A stretch of DNA of 64,000 nucleotides. Source: Manduca sexta. Taxonomy: Eukaryota > Arthropoda > Insecta > Lepidoptera > Sphingidae. This document shows positions 21,856 to 33,660 of this stretch, in pieces. The stretch's first letter is position 1. Each line of letters starts with the position of its first letter. The stretch lies in the NCBI RefSeq assembly GCF_014839805.1, contig NC_051126.1, positions 9,494,609 to 9,558,608 on the forward strand. The letters are read 5' to 3'. The translations under genes and the position numbers were made by a program. Under the pieces are notes generated by a model. It was not told the origin of the DNA. It saw only the letters and a list, made by a program, of their open reading frames with translations, and made no database searches.

Positions 21856-22894
21856 ATGGTGTGGGGTGATAAAGAGAACCGAATCGCTGTGATAGCATTA
21901 CACAAAGTAGGTATGGAGCCAAATGCAATTTTTAAAACTCTCCATACACTTGGTATTAGTAAAATGTTTGTGTACCGGGCTATTAATAGGTACAATGAGA
22001 CCTCCTCTGTTTGTGACAGAAAAGATCTGGCCGTCCACGTAGTGTTCGTACGAAAAAGGTGGTCAAAGCAGTAAGGGAAAGAATTCGAAGAAATCCTGTC
22101 CGAAAGCAAAAGATTTTATCTCGGGAAATGAAGATAGCACCTAGAACCATGTCGCGTATTTTAAAAGATGACTTAGGACTTGCAGCCTATAAGAGACGCA
22201 CTGGCCATTTCTTAACTGATAATTTAAAGAAGAATAGGGTGGTAAAATCGAAACAACTACTGAAGCGGTACGCAAAGGGAGGTCACAGAAAAATTTTGTT
22301 TACGGATGAGAAAATTTTTACAATTGAGCAACATTTTAACAAACAAAATGACCGTATTTATGCTCAAAGCTCTAAGGAAGCTTCCCAATTAGTCGACAGA
22401 GTGCAACGTGGACATTATCCGACTTCAGTGATGGTTTGGTGGGGTGTTAGCTATGAAGGAGTGACTGAGCCATATTTTTGTGAAAAGGTATCAAAACATC
22501 GGCACAAGTGTATCAAGATACCATTCTTGAGAAGGTAGTTAAGCCCCTTAACATCACCATGTTCAATAACCAAGTATGGTCCTTCCAGCAAGACTCGGCG
22601 CCGGGTCATAAAGCTCGGTCCACGCAGTCTTGGTTGGAATCGAACGTTTCGGACTTCATCAGAGCTGAAGACTGGCCGTCGTCTAGTCCCGATCTTAATC
22701 CGCTGGATTATGATTTGTGGTCAGTTTTAGAGAGTACAGCTTGCTCTAAACGCCATGATAATTTGGAGTCCCTAAAACAATCTATACGATTGGCAGTGAA
22801 GAATTTTCCCATGGAAAGAGTGCGTGCTTCTATTGATAACTGGCCTCATCGTTTAAAGGACTGTATTGCAGCCAATGGAGACCACTTCGAATAA
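21856..22894 (+). pseudogene. maT (DD37D) transposase, disrupted by two frameshifts
   Basis: The enzyme cuts out the element and reinserts it at TA sites. ATG at 21856 starts MVWGDKENRIAVIALHKVG, an N-terminal helix-turn-helix DNA-binding region; a GRPR-type linker (SGRPRSVRTKK) follows in the next frame, then a second helical region, then the catalytic core: first Asp at 22305-22307 (ILFTDEK), second at 22592-22594 (QQDSAPGHK), third at 22706-22708 (SPDLNPLDYDLW). The gene ends at TAA 22892-22894, near CIAANGDHFE. One base is missing near 22024-22026 and one near 22485-22487; otherwise the frame has no internal stop over about 346 codons, so inactivation looks recent. Length is normal for the superfamily. 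Confidence 0.92.
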
Positions 22895-22993
22895 GCTTTT
22901 TATATTTTTAATTGTTTTATATTTATGTATTAAACTGACACACTGTAAAAGTAATAAATGTTATTTGCAGTTAACAATTTTCTTTTTTCTTTA

Positions 22994-23018
22994 TTACAAT
23001 ATTTATGGCAAGACTAGG
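22994..23018 (-). repeat. Right terminal inverted repeat of the maT element
   Basis: Reverse complement begins CCTAGTCTTGCCATAAAT and is followed on the + strand by the TA target duplicate at 23019-23020. Confidence 0.88.
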
Positions 23019-23020
23019 TA

Positions 23021-24847
23021 TAAGTTAAATTGGATGCACGAAGTTGCAGCGAAACTTGGGGACTTCGCGTATCGTACTCGGATCCTAATTTTGATGGAGC
23101 TTCTTAAGGTGTCCGTGCGATGGGAGTTCACCCAAGCTATTTATGTGACTTTTTTAGATGCGTATTGGGATATCTTAATTATTATGGTGTATATATTAGA
23201 GGTGATTATGTAGGTACTCAATTAACGCAGAAAGTATGAGTGTGAAAAATGTAACCTAATACTTAAATGGTATACATTTTAATAGCATAATATTTTTTAC
23301 TTATCAAAAATAATTCTCATTAAAAATACTACAGAAAACAAATGGGTCTACTTGTCTAAAGAATTTAGTATTAGTAGTTTAGAAAAAAGTATCATAGGTA
23401 TACTCTATTAAATGGTGAAAAAAATTACTACCTTCACGAAAAAAGTTTTTAGACATCACTAATATATCTTTTAGATGTTAAGCTCTGTGACAATGGTATT
23501 TATTCGTCACTCCAAGAAATTAGATACATGTTTAATTTTTATCTTCCAAATTTAATGTGGGCATTATAAACCGTCACACTATTAAATGGTACCACACGTG
23601 TATTGTATAAAGAATTATAGGTGAAGTGCGCTCGATTTTAACGAGACAGGTGAGTGGAGCACACTTCTCCGCGCTCAACCCGCGTAAAAGCCTCTCTGCG
23701 CTGACGATGTTGCCAGCATAAAATTAATAAACACCTAGCAAGTAAGTAGTTCTCGCTTTTTTGTACCAGCCATCGACAAGGGCGCTGCATCTTAAGCCAC
23801 GTCGACACATTTAGATTTACCTCTTAAGTATACACATTACTAACTATGTGCGACTTGTCATTTTAATTGTAACCTATGCTATGAGCCACATCAATACACA
23901 TTGGAAGTCAAGAGAAGTCAAATTCAATCATAACTAACTAAACTAAATTTCGAACTATTTGTGAGCAGTGAGTTCAAAGATTTATTGAACTAGAAGCGAG
24001 TGCTAGCTCGTATTTACCCATAGTTTGTATGCAGTATGCTAGGTAGGTATAAAGTACGTTTTCGAAGAATACAAAATTAATACAATGTTTTCTTCGACGT
24101 TTGTTTTAATAATCTATAACATTTAACGGAAATGCGATGGATGGGAATTAAAACTTATATAAAGATTGAAAAAAGGAGAGTCTTATTTATTTAAGTGTTT
24201 CTTGGAGATGTTAGTAAGTGTTATATTTTCAATCACTTTCACAAAAAAAATAGCTAGAAGTTCATTGTGTCCGTTGTTAAAACAACAACTCCCAATAATT
24301 CATAAAATCTTTAGTTATATTACCTTCAAAGTGCGAAGCGTCGCGTAGCTTTAGAGCTCTACGCGTCCCGGATCCTAATTATGCTGCTATTACACTTTAT
24401 TTGAATACCGACCAAAATCACAATAGCAGACGCTCAGCGCGGCAAGTATTATTAACATATGAATTTTTCATCAGGCGGTCTTGCTTATTTATAAGGTACT
24501 CGTATAAAGCTCAAATCCCCGCAATTCTACCCGCATGTTTATAAACGTATGAAAATAAATAAAATATAAGCAAAAAAGATATTTCTATACCTGGGCTATT
24601 CGGAGGCAATATATATATCTGGGAAATCGTAAACATAAAATTGAAATGGGAATCAAGAATAGTGACTTATAGAAACGATTTCATTGACTTCCGTTCATAT
24701 CCATGTAGGTATGTATGTAGTTACATAAATTCGCTATAGTGCTCGTTGAAACTGATAAAATGCACTCGGCATTTATTTTGAATCACATCCTCAGACGAAA
24801 TTGAACTCAGGAGCACTGAATCAAAATTTGAACGTTGCAACCGCTAT
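23021..24847. other. Intergenic stretch, no gene recognised
   Basis: A GC-richer patch lies at 23620-23720 (GTGCGCTCGATTTTAACG, CTCTCTGCGCTGACG). A small hairpin, CGCGTAG/CTACGCG with a 10-base loop, lies near 24345. No reading frame is recognised. Confidence 0.5.
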
Positions 24848-25734
24848 TCTATACTATTATATAAAGCTGAAGAGTTTGTTTGTTTGTTTGTTTGAACGCG
24901 CTAATCTCAGGAACTACCAGTCCAAACTGAAAAATTCTTTTTGCTTTGGATAGCCCTTTATTCGTGGAGTGCTATAGGCTATATATCATCACGCTACACC
25001 CAATAGGAGCGGAGCAGTAATGGCTAATCTCAGGAACTACCGGTCCAAATTGAAAAATTCTTTTTGCTTTGGATAGCCCTTTATTCGTGGAGTGCTATAG
25101 GCTATATATCATCACGCTACACCCAATAGGAGCGGAGCAGTAATGGCTAATCTCAGGAACTACCGGTCCAAATTGAAAAATTATTTTTGCGTTGGATAGC
25201 CCTTTGTTCATGGAGTGCTCTAGGCTATATATCATCACGCTATACCCAATAGGAGCGGAGCAGTAATGGCTAATCTTAAGAACTACCGGTCCAAACTGAA
25301 AAAATATTTTTGCGTTGGATAGCCTTTTGTTTGTGGAGTGCTATATGCTATATATAATCACGCTATGACCAATAGGAGCGGAGCAGTAATGAAACATGTT
25401 GCAAAAACGGGGAAAATTGATTAGTTTTGAGAGCTTCCGTTGCGTGCGCTGCATAAACAGTTAAAGTTATGCAACAATGATGTATGACGGAATTGTTCCT
25501 CTTAAAAAGTTCTACAAAAATATATTATAAAACAAAGTCCCCGCTGCATCCGACTGCCTGAACGTGTTAAACTCAAAAACTACCCAACATATTAAGATGA
25601 AATTTGGTATGGAGACAGTTTAAGACCCTGGGAAGAACATAGGCTCCCGGGAAAATATATAGCGTGACTTTTATAACGGAATACTTTAGCCCGAAAAACT
25701 TTGTAACGCGGGCGGAGCCGCGGGCAAAAGCTAG
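24848..25734 (+). mobile_element. Large non-autonomous Helitron (887 bp) with internal tandem array
   Basis: Left end TCTATACTATTATATAAAGC followed by CTGAAGAG and (TTTG)n; right end with the GC hairpin CGCGGGCGGAGCCGCG, then GGCAAAAGCTAG followed by T. TC...hairpin...CTAG|T is the Helitron signature; rolling-circle transposition leaves no target duplication, and none is seen. It encodes no Rep/helicase, so it depended on one elsewhere. Four 123-bp tandem units fill the left half (24901-25391). A second copy with the same plan is at 52501-53380. The base before TC is T rather than the usual A, perhaps a later mutation. Confidence 0.92.
24901..25391 (+). repeat. Four tandem 123-bp units inside the Helitron
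   Basis: Units begin at 24901, 25024, 25147 and 25270, each starting CTAATCT(C/T)A and ending GGAGCGGAGCAGTAATG. Units 1 and 2 are nearly identical (both with TTTATTCGTGG and CGCTACACCC); unit 3 has CGCTATACCC and unit 4 CGCTATGACC. Confidence 0.93.
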
Positions 25735-28607
25735 TAAGTTATATATTTCAAGTGGTATTCTATCCTTACATATTATGTTGTCATTTACAAAAACTTAAAT
25801 GAGAGGAATAATTATAGTATTGATATAATTATAACATAATATTCTATAAAAATTATGAACAAAAAATACAATGAAATAATCAATAAAAAAGTGAAAGTAC
25901 AAAATTTTATTAAAGGTATGAAAAGGGCGAACAATCTATGCCGAATTCATAGTATTTCTAACAACGACACATAATTAACCTTGAGCAAGTTTTTAGTAGT
26001 TATTGGCAAAGTTACAGTGTCACCTTGTCTTTACAACTTTCGGGACATTAGAAAACCATTAGAGTTACTTTATATTCTAGGTTTTGATTGTTGAATGGGA
26101 CATGTGGCTGTATGATTTATTACTAACTAGATGTAGTGTTAAGGCTTTCGCAGGCTATGGCCAATGTTATAAATATAAAATAAATATTTATTATGTTCAT
26201 TATTTTGTCTATGATTTTTAATTTTACATAATTAGACACAACGAAAATAATAAATATTATTACACGGTTCGGTTTTAGCTATTAATTATAATTTATGTTC
26301 ATTGTAATAACTTTTTACTGACTAATAAGCAAATCACGATATCCGGCAAGGATTATGTTACCACGTTTTCATATTTCGCAACTATTATATATTACAAAAA
26401 CAGATCATTTTCCTTTTATATGATGCTGTAACCGAAGAAAGCCCGGTTTCGTAGATCTAGGTTTTTTTTGTCGTAGATTAAAAAGTGTTCTTTTATCATT
26501 ACATTTTATAATATGTAGTTATATGTTTCAAATTATTCAAAGGTTATACGCACATTTTTTAATTAGGTGGGCCTTCCACAGTTTCATTACGTTATAATTT
26601 ACATGCGATTATGGACATATAACTTATGTCTGTAACAAAAACACATTTATGTTGCAGTATCCAATAGATTAATGGAAACATCTATCTCACTACGATGACG
26701 GTGCATGTCCTACATCAAACAGTATTGTTCCTTGTCCCATACAACGTCATTCAATAGAGTGGACAAGAGGATAGTCAAAGGATTTACTGCATTATTTCAA
26801 TTCCCTTGATGCAAGTCTATTAATATTATAAGTATTAATAGATTTTTACTATACTATTGTTTCTATCAATACTCGGCAGATGACGTTAAGTTAAAAGTTA
26901 TAAAATTATGCAATCAGTAATACAGATAGAGCTATGGGTACATAGGTACATACAATACTAATAATTTTACATTATTTTAGTAATTAAAGATATTGAAAAC
27001 TAGAACACTATGGATATGTGTTACTGAAATCTTAAACAAACCGGCATAATCCTTGCGATCGTCGAACGATACAATGTCTCTCGATCGTCAACATTCTTTG
27101 GATTATTTTAAAGGTAAGTTAACTTCTAACTTTACCAAGCTAGGATAAAAACGAAGATCTGGAAACAAAATATGAAAACAAAAAGTACGTAATTGAATCG
27201 AGACTATCTTATTTAACATTAAGTACATGTTATAATATAAATCCTCAAAGAAATAAATTATATTTTCCAGCAAGAAAACGTTGTCTCCAAAAAGCCATCC
27301 CATTCAGCGGTGATATTAAAAACGCCAACCGCGATGGGCGGCGGCAAAGCTAGCAAACGAGAATTGATTAGCTGTCAGGCGGTACCATGTCCCTACTTAC
27401 GTTGTGGCCTTGGAAACCGCATAAAATATAAGAGCAATCTTTTACGTTTAGCAAGATATGTGACTTGTTTATATAGTGAATAGTGGTAGCTTAAACATAT
27501 GGTAAGGATGGTAATTAAATGGTTTTGGAAATGTTTGCACTGATGAAGTTTAAGTTCATATATCCGTTGAAAACCAAAAGACTAGCCAGTGTTATTATAA
27601 TATTCCTAATATTTCAGCAAAAGAAAGCAAACCATAGATTAGTTATATATAATACGTTTAGCTGATGGTGAAAGTAGATGCTGGTAAAATTAAACTCCAG
27701 GTTAAATATACTATTTGTGAATTTATCTACTTAATATGTACTAACAACAAAAAAAAAAGATTTTTATTTGTTTGTTAAGCATTTCAATATTTTCAATTAA
27801 TATTAAGTTTATTCTATTTTCATAAAATTTAATGGTTATATAACAAAACTCAGACAAGCTCGCTTATTTAAGTTAACGTTCGCTTATTTCACGGCCACGC
27901 CTCACAGATTGTTGTTCGGGAGCTTTTACGCGAACAAGCTTCGTTGTCAATCCATCTCGCGATATCATGCAATTACGTTAAAATTCGACAATAATGCAAT
28001 TAAATAACACTGCTCAAACTGAGATGCTTCCTGACAATTGAAATGCGGTATAATAGTGATTAATCAATCAAAACGAACATGAATGAATTGGCAGATTAAA
28101 TTAATTTAACTGATTATGCAGAGATGAATTCATATTGTTTATTCTTAGTACAATGAAGGAGAAAATTGTTATACGTCTATGGCTGCATCCTCGAAGAGGC
28201 CTTTCAAATAACCAAAACAATTAATATAACTATAAAGGCGTGAAAGATGCTCTTTTCTAATAAGTTGCATTTCTACATATATATAAAAACGAAAAAATGA
28301 AACGAAGACAATCGGCAATATGTATATATATTAATCCATTGTTAATTATTATTGATACAACACTATATAAAACATATATAAGTATGTAAATCAATATACC
28401 ATCAAAGGCTCGTAAAAATGTAGACAGCGCAGTGTGCAGTAAAGTAGAGTGCACGGAAACTTCGCAGCGAAAAGCGTTAAAGGAGACATGACAAGAGTCG
28501 TTAAGACTTGCTGTAGATGTTTTTATTTTGAGATTAGACATTAAACTAGCCGTAGTTAAACTTTCAAACCGCACGCACTATTATGTTATCATTTCTGGAG
28601 AGCATGA
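25735..28607. other. AT-rich stretch with one GC-richer patch
   Basis: No gene is recognised. A unique-looking patch at 27300-27420 (AACGCCAACCGCGATGGGCG, CTGTCAGGCGGTACCATG) interrupts the AT-rich background and contains a TGATTAGCTGTCA word; a regulatory role is possible but unproven. A 106-codon minus-strand frame at 28257-28574 is hydrophobic and unassigned. Confidence 0.5.
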
Positions 28608-28757
28608 TTTTTTTTTCGGGCACTACAAAGTGACCCGCTGCACCTGATGGTAAATGGAGTGGGGTCCAATAGAATGGCGACTGACGATCGATGATTATAC
28701 CTTGGCAGTCAACACAATTATGCCGGCCTAGAACAGGATATACAGTGGATATAATAA
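28608..28757 (-). mobile_element. Retroelement 3'-tail repeat (family C)
   Basis: Minus-strand copy with GCCGGCATAATTGTGTTGAC, GGACCCCACTCCATTTACC, ATCAGGTGCAGCGGGTCAC and an A-run (T-run at 28608-28616 on the + strand). Shorter than the copy at 3355, as expected of 5' truncation. Confidence 0.78.
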
Positions 28758-30439
28758 TTTACATACTCAATGGTGGTTCTTCCGAATGGTTGAGTCCGAA
28801 TAATGATAATAGTTGACTAAAAACTTTATTGTGGTTTGTCAGTCAACTGGTTACTTGAATGGTAATAATATAAAATAGGCATATAAAACAATGTACGTGT
28901 TTAATTTCACAATAACTATAGTTAAAACTTTATGTATAAGTAGAAAATTGTTTCAATATACTTTTCTTCATAAATATTAAAACACAGATTTCAATCTAAT
29001 CAAACTATCAATACACGACCTTCATTATTCTGAATATAACTATTACTTTGAAATCGTGGTAAATGAGCACCTGTTCAATAGTATAACTTTATATTTAATA
29101 TGATTGGAATCAGCGTCACTTCACATTTCCACTGCTTGAATCATTGTGTTTTATTATTTCTCAGAAGGGGTGGCATCAACCCTGAAACTGTATAGGTTGG
29201 TTATGAATCATTGTGAGTCAGCGTTTCAGTATTACGTTTTATCATGATGATGCCAGGGCTGTCCTAAAGTATTCTTTTTACACACGTAACTTACTAAATA
29301 ATTTCCATTGACTGCACTTTAGATTGTTTCTTTCTCTACACATCTAAGAATTAAAATTTGTCCCTCTTCCTTCTTTATATGACTATTAATTTTAGTTTTA
29401 CTATCGAAATAATATAATTTCCTGTCATACGCATTACGCATTTAGCGTAGTATCTTTTAAGAACTTAAATACAGATACCACTAAAATTTCTAATTATTAC
29501 AGTCATAATAATCATTACGATCTTTGATAAACAAATATAATTATTCTCGATGTTTATTTAAGTAACGTTAAAAGCAATACATTCAGCGGCGCACGCACGT
29601 GTAAAAAATGCATGAGTATAAAGGTTGCTCCGCCATCTTCGCTAAAAGGCAATATCGTGCGCTCGCGGTGCGACGCTAATTAATGAAGGGGCTTTAAACA
29701 AAAAGCTTTTCTCGTGGCTATAACATGTGCCAATATGCTATTTATAATGTTTTGGTAAATTAAATTTAAGTATGTAATTTTAGTGCCTTTTCCAAAGTGT
29801 AACTAAATTCAACCTTTTACTAGCGATTCAAATAGTGCAAGAGTCTCAAAATCCTAAAAAAATGGTTACAAATATATATTTTAGTCGAAAAATGTGATAT
29901 GCAATAAGGTCTGACAGAGGAATCTAAAATTTATTAAGACAAAATAATACTGTTATAAAAAAATATTTCTAAATATGTTGCTAAAAATATACCCACTTTT
30001 ATAACGCGCCCTTTAAATATTTAAACAAAGAGAAGCCCGCAGCTGCCTCGGATAACGTAAAAATCTAAAAAGATTTTCTTTCAAGTTACATAAAGTTTAA
30101 GTGTCTTATTCAACGGATCAATAGCGTTTACGTTGCTTAGCATAGTTTAGAAACGATTTTATTTCTTTCTGAATTGGATTCTGACATTTGCAAGCGATGG
30201 GTGCCTGGTATTCATGATGAATGTTTTATGAATTTGATTGTTAGTCATCTAATACTTACAAACGCGAGTTGTTCCAATCTTTAATTTAGTTGATCGGTAT
30301 TTGAATTACATAATAAGGTATTTAATATATCTGATTCACAGAGACAGAGTCACACACACAGAGTCTGTTTTGGTAATAGATAGGTACGACTGAATATTAC
30401 AAAATGTTTTTTTTATATGTTTATCACTTTCAACAAAAT
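28758..30439. other. AT-rich stretch with one GC-richer patch
   Basis: No gene is recognised. Positions 29580-29700 (GCGGCGCACGCACGTGTAA, GTGCGCTCGCGGTGCGACGC) end in a homeodomain-type TAATTAATG; a candidate regulatory element only. Confidence 0.5.
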
Positions 30440-30560
30440 TGCTGTTGTTGCGGACACCAGACACAAAGATGGATACGGAAGTGTAGCCATACACGTAAAA
30501 GATATTATCGTCGTCATTTTCCTTGGGCTTCACTTACCGCCAGGTGCCGACTTAATAAAA
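30440..30560 (+). pseudogene. Possible fragment of a LINE endonuclease domain
   Basis: One frame reads DTRHKDGYGSVAIHVKD, reminiscent of the (D/N)GYGGVAxxV segment of APE-type endonucleases in non-LTR retrotransposons. Flanking sequence drifts into AT-rich low complexity (FHLLQYLIILF) without the other endonuclease motifs. The hint rests on one short motif, so the call is weak. Confidence 0.18.
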
Positions 30561-33439
30561 AAATACATTTTTCACCTATTACAATACCTAATAATACTGT
30601 TTTGTCTACCGCGCGTAAATGCATCAAAAAAGGGCAATATTACCTAATTATAATTGAAGTAGCTAATACCTTAATACTACGATTGCTTAAATTAAACTTA
30701 CTAGATTATAAGCAAACAACAAAGTCAGTCTATACTTTAGGTTACCTAACGCTGATGAAATAGATCGTATTCAGATCTGTACATTTTCTTTCTAAGAACT
30801 GATTGTTTCTGATCATACAAAATGAAAATAACAATTTATTATATATAATTTCTCTACACGTTACCTGGAACTTGCTACGAGGAAAATCTATTGTCGTATC
30901 AGATTTATATGTACTAGAGATATTGATGTTACGGACGAGTACCGAGAAATACAAATTGTGTATCGACAAGTATATCACTTCCTCAAGCAGAAGGAGCACC
31001 TTGTTAGTGAGTTTACCTCGAAAATACGTTATAATGTATTTATATATATTTATAACGTGTACATGCAGGGCAAGATTTTGTTTTCGTTTATTTGTAAATT
31101 GCAAAAAAGAAAAGTATAATAAATAAAATAAATATAATAATATAACCTAACATTAGTCAACAAAATAAATAATGATAATATTGTTTGTTTTAAGCAAACT
31201 AGTTTTATAACATAACGTAGGTACATAAATACTTGAAAACGCTTAAATAACGTCGAACTATAATACCCTGCCTTATTTAGTTCAGCAAAATAAATAGTGC
31301 TTACGAACATACCTTTATTCTATTCATGCTGGCAGTAGATCGAAATACCCGTGTTTGAACGGGCTAATCGAAGCCACTATTGGATAGGTTTAGACGCAAT
31401 TTCAATCGTTCGTTAAATGTTCCCCGGTTGAGGATTTGAAAGCATTCCTTGTGGGTCTAAAATAAGAACACGAATTTAAAAGCGTGCATGGAAAGCCGTA
31501 CGCTGAATGTTATGGATTTTGTGGGGAATTGAACCAGATGTATTATGTATTACATGATATATCTCGTTTATGTTTGTTACTACGTAAAACGTACCAGAAA
31601 TTGTTATAAATTATTTACAAATATTTACTGTTGGTACTCTTATATTAATGTCCGTGTTTATTTTATTCCTATAGACAAAGAACAAAAAGTTTTAATTATG
31701 CAGTTCAAAGAAAATAATTAATGCATGTCTTACTTTGTCATCTTATCCTTTTGCGTGATAATGATGCATAACATTTAAGAGTTGAATATTTATAAAAGTA
31801 CAAATAAACACTCATGCTGTAGTATGTAATTAAGTCATCTAATGGTCACTGCTCCACACCGCGTATGAACACAAAACCAGGAGACTGCTAGGCGGATGGT
31901 GTATATTTGAGGTAGAGGAATGGGAATAGGGATGAAGGTATATTGGGCTGTCAGAGATCTTATTGGCCAAAGCTGCCACTTCACGCGGCACACCAAGGCA
32001 TTCGCACTAACAAGCCGAGACATGTTGTGGGCAAATCGAGATACCTAGTAGCCCCTTAATTGCCAAAAATGAAATTTAGAAAGTAAGTTAAAACGATCCG
32101 TCCTCGATAAAAAGCTAAAGAGACTACAAATAAGGTTAATGCTAAGGGTTCACATCTGCAATAATCTTTGCGTGTGTCTACATTAATACTCTATATTTGG
32201 GTTGCTTTGTTTGCTATTGCTTTTTACCTATATGTTTTGCTTTAATAATGTAACGATACCGATACAAAGTTACATTGAAAAATGATATAATTGTTAGAAA
32301 AAATCAATAAAGTTCAAAGCAAGGACAAATAAACACGAGCCAATCTACAATTCTTTTCGACGGTCGTTCGTTTGATCTCACTAGAATTTTAAATCCCTTA
32401 CTCCATAATTGTTTTAGCTAGGAGAAATAAGATTTCCGATGGGGGAATAATTCAAAACATCTTCAGGATCATAAGCTAACGAAATTAAATTCCAACCAGG
32501 CGTTTCGTTTAGCGAGATAATAAAAAATCTGCAAAGAGAAAGAGTGGAATGTACATGCGAGTGTTTCGCACAAAAATATTATTTTACTGCAATAATTTGA
32601 CAAACTGAAGAAAATAAAAATACGTAATCTTTCAAAGTAGGGTCGTGAATTATGGAAATTAATGATCCAATCGGCTGACCGATAAATATAATTTAAAAAC
32701 TTAAAAATCATGTTAAACAAGTTTTTTAAAACGAAGTTAAGGATTAAGGCGCTGCTTTTATTCGGATTAAAGAATAATAACTAACTCACCTATAACCGTA
32801 TAAAAAAAGACATAAAATATTAAAAACGTTATTGTACAAATGTACCTACTTTACTGTTTATACACTGAACCCTAAAAAATGTCCTCACGGCGCACGAAAA
32901 TTCGCGGAAATCCAATCAAGTCGTGGCGTTTCTTTGATAAACTCTTTTGTGATTGGGTTATCTTGGCGTTTCTGTGATCTTACGCTGTATATACAGCGGT
33001 AATTATAAGCCTTTGATAATACAGTTTTGTATTTCATAATAAATATGTAACATGATAAATGAGGTAAGTAAGCAAAATGTTCGCCACTCATCACGTCCGG
33101 AGAGTAAATAAATCAGGACGAACGTGGGGCACCCCAAATGTAGCGCTAATGACGTAATTTATAGATGTACATCTGCACCATGCTTTATGGAAAAGTAGAG
33201 CAAATCCTTTGTTCGCCTACAAATGATTTTTAAATGATGTAAGGTATGGAATGTACCTTATATTTATAACCTACACAACTAATAATGGGAGATATTCTAT
33301 AACAAATAGCAATGACTTTGTTTGAAATACAATTTAAAGTTTCTAGATTGTTTTTCAAACAGACACTAAGCTGTTATTCGCTACTATTCACGTTGAAATT
33401 AGAAGAAGTAATTTAAAATGTCAATTTAGCGCCATATAA
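30561..33439. other. AT-rich stretch, no gene recognised
   Basis: A GC-richer patch at 31835-32045 has a 63-codon minus-strand frame (MSRLVSANALVCRVKWQLWP), probably part of a dispersed repeat rather than a gene. A 16-bp perfect palindrome, CGCTGTATATACAGCG, lies at 32983-32998, and a word TGGCGTTTCT(T/G)TGAT is repeated about 40 bases apart near 32923 and 32964. Confidence 0.45.
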
Positions 33440-33660
33440 GTCAGCAATTGCATGTTTCGCAAACCCCATAACATTCGCGCACAATCTTGTAATTTCGCAG
33501 CGTTTATGAACCAATTGGAATTTGTGACAAAGCCATTATTAGCTGTGTTGTGCAGCCTGCAAGATGCGCCCGGCAAGCAACGTCAATCGATGTGGTTGCC
33601 ATGGCAACGTCCGCCACTCCGTAACCAGACGACAACGCTTTTATATTCGACTACCGGCCT
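33440..33660. promoter_or_regulatory. GC-richer unique patch, candidate cis-regulatory element
   Basis: Markedly GC-richer than the several kilobases on either side, without a recognisable coding frame, and carrying a perfect RFX-type X-box palindrome at 33595-33608. It lies about 5.5 kb upstream of the l(2)gl start. The regulatory reading is inferred from composition and the one motif. Confidence 0.3.
33595..33608. promoter_or_regulatory. Perfect X-box (RFX-binding palindrome)
   Basis: GTTGCCATGGCAAC matches the symmetric RFX consensus (GTNRCC-N0-3-RGYAAC) in both half sites. In animals such sites drive ciliary genes, and in insects sensory-neuron genes. No ciliary gene is visible nearby, so its target is unknown. 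Confidence 0.4.

Larger units (their letters stand above)
21714..23018 (+). mobile_element. Tc1/mariner-superfamily element, DD37D (maT-type), full length, 1,305 bp
   Basis: The element is bounded by TA dinucleotides (21712-21713 and 23019-23020), the target duplication of this superfamily. Its terminal inverted repeats of about 25 bp (left CTTAGTCTGGCCATAAAT; right, reverse-complemented, CCTAGTCTTGCCATAAAT) match at 21 of 26 positions. It encloses one transposase gene in the same orientation. The spacing of the second and third catalytic Asp (37 residues between them) is the hallmark of the maT group rather than Tc1 (DD34E) or mariner (DD34D). Two single-base deletions in the gene mean this copy cannot supply transposase itself, but its ends look intact enough to have been mobilised in trans. 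Confidence 0.93.

Noticed and set aside
21759..22109. 116-codon minus-strand frame
   Set aside because: Shadow of the maT transposase on the opposite strand.
22866..23213. 115-codon frame after the transposase
   Set aside because: Runs from the transposase 3' end through the right terminal repeat into flanking DNA; hydrophobic AT-rich translation.
28257..28574. 105-codon minus-strand frame
   Set aside because: Second half is Ile/Tyr/Leu-rich from AT-rich DNA; no family motif and no ATG at the start.
30340..30362. CRISPR-like or satellite repeat
   Set aside because: Only a short (CA)n-type microsatellite; no spacer-repeat arrangement exists anywhere in the window.
30742..31126. Overlapping frames of about 110-120 codons on both strands
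   Set aside because: Both translations are AT-composition driven, without motifs; overlap on opposite strands suggests chance openness.
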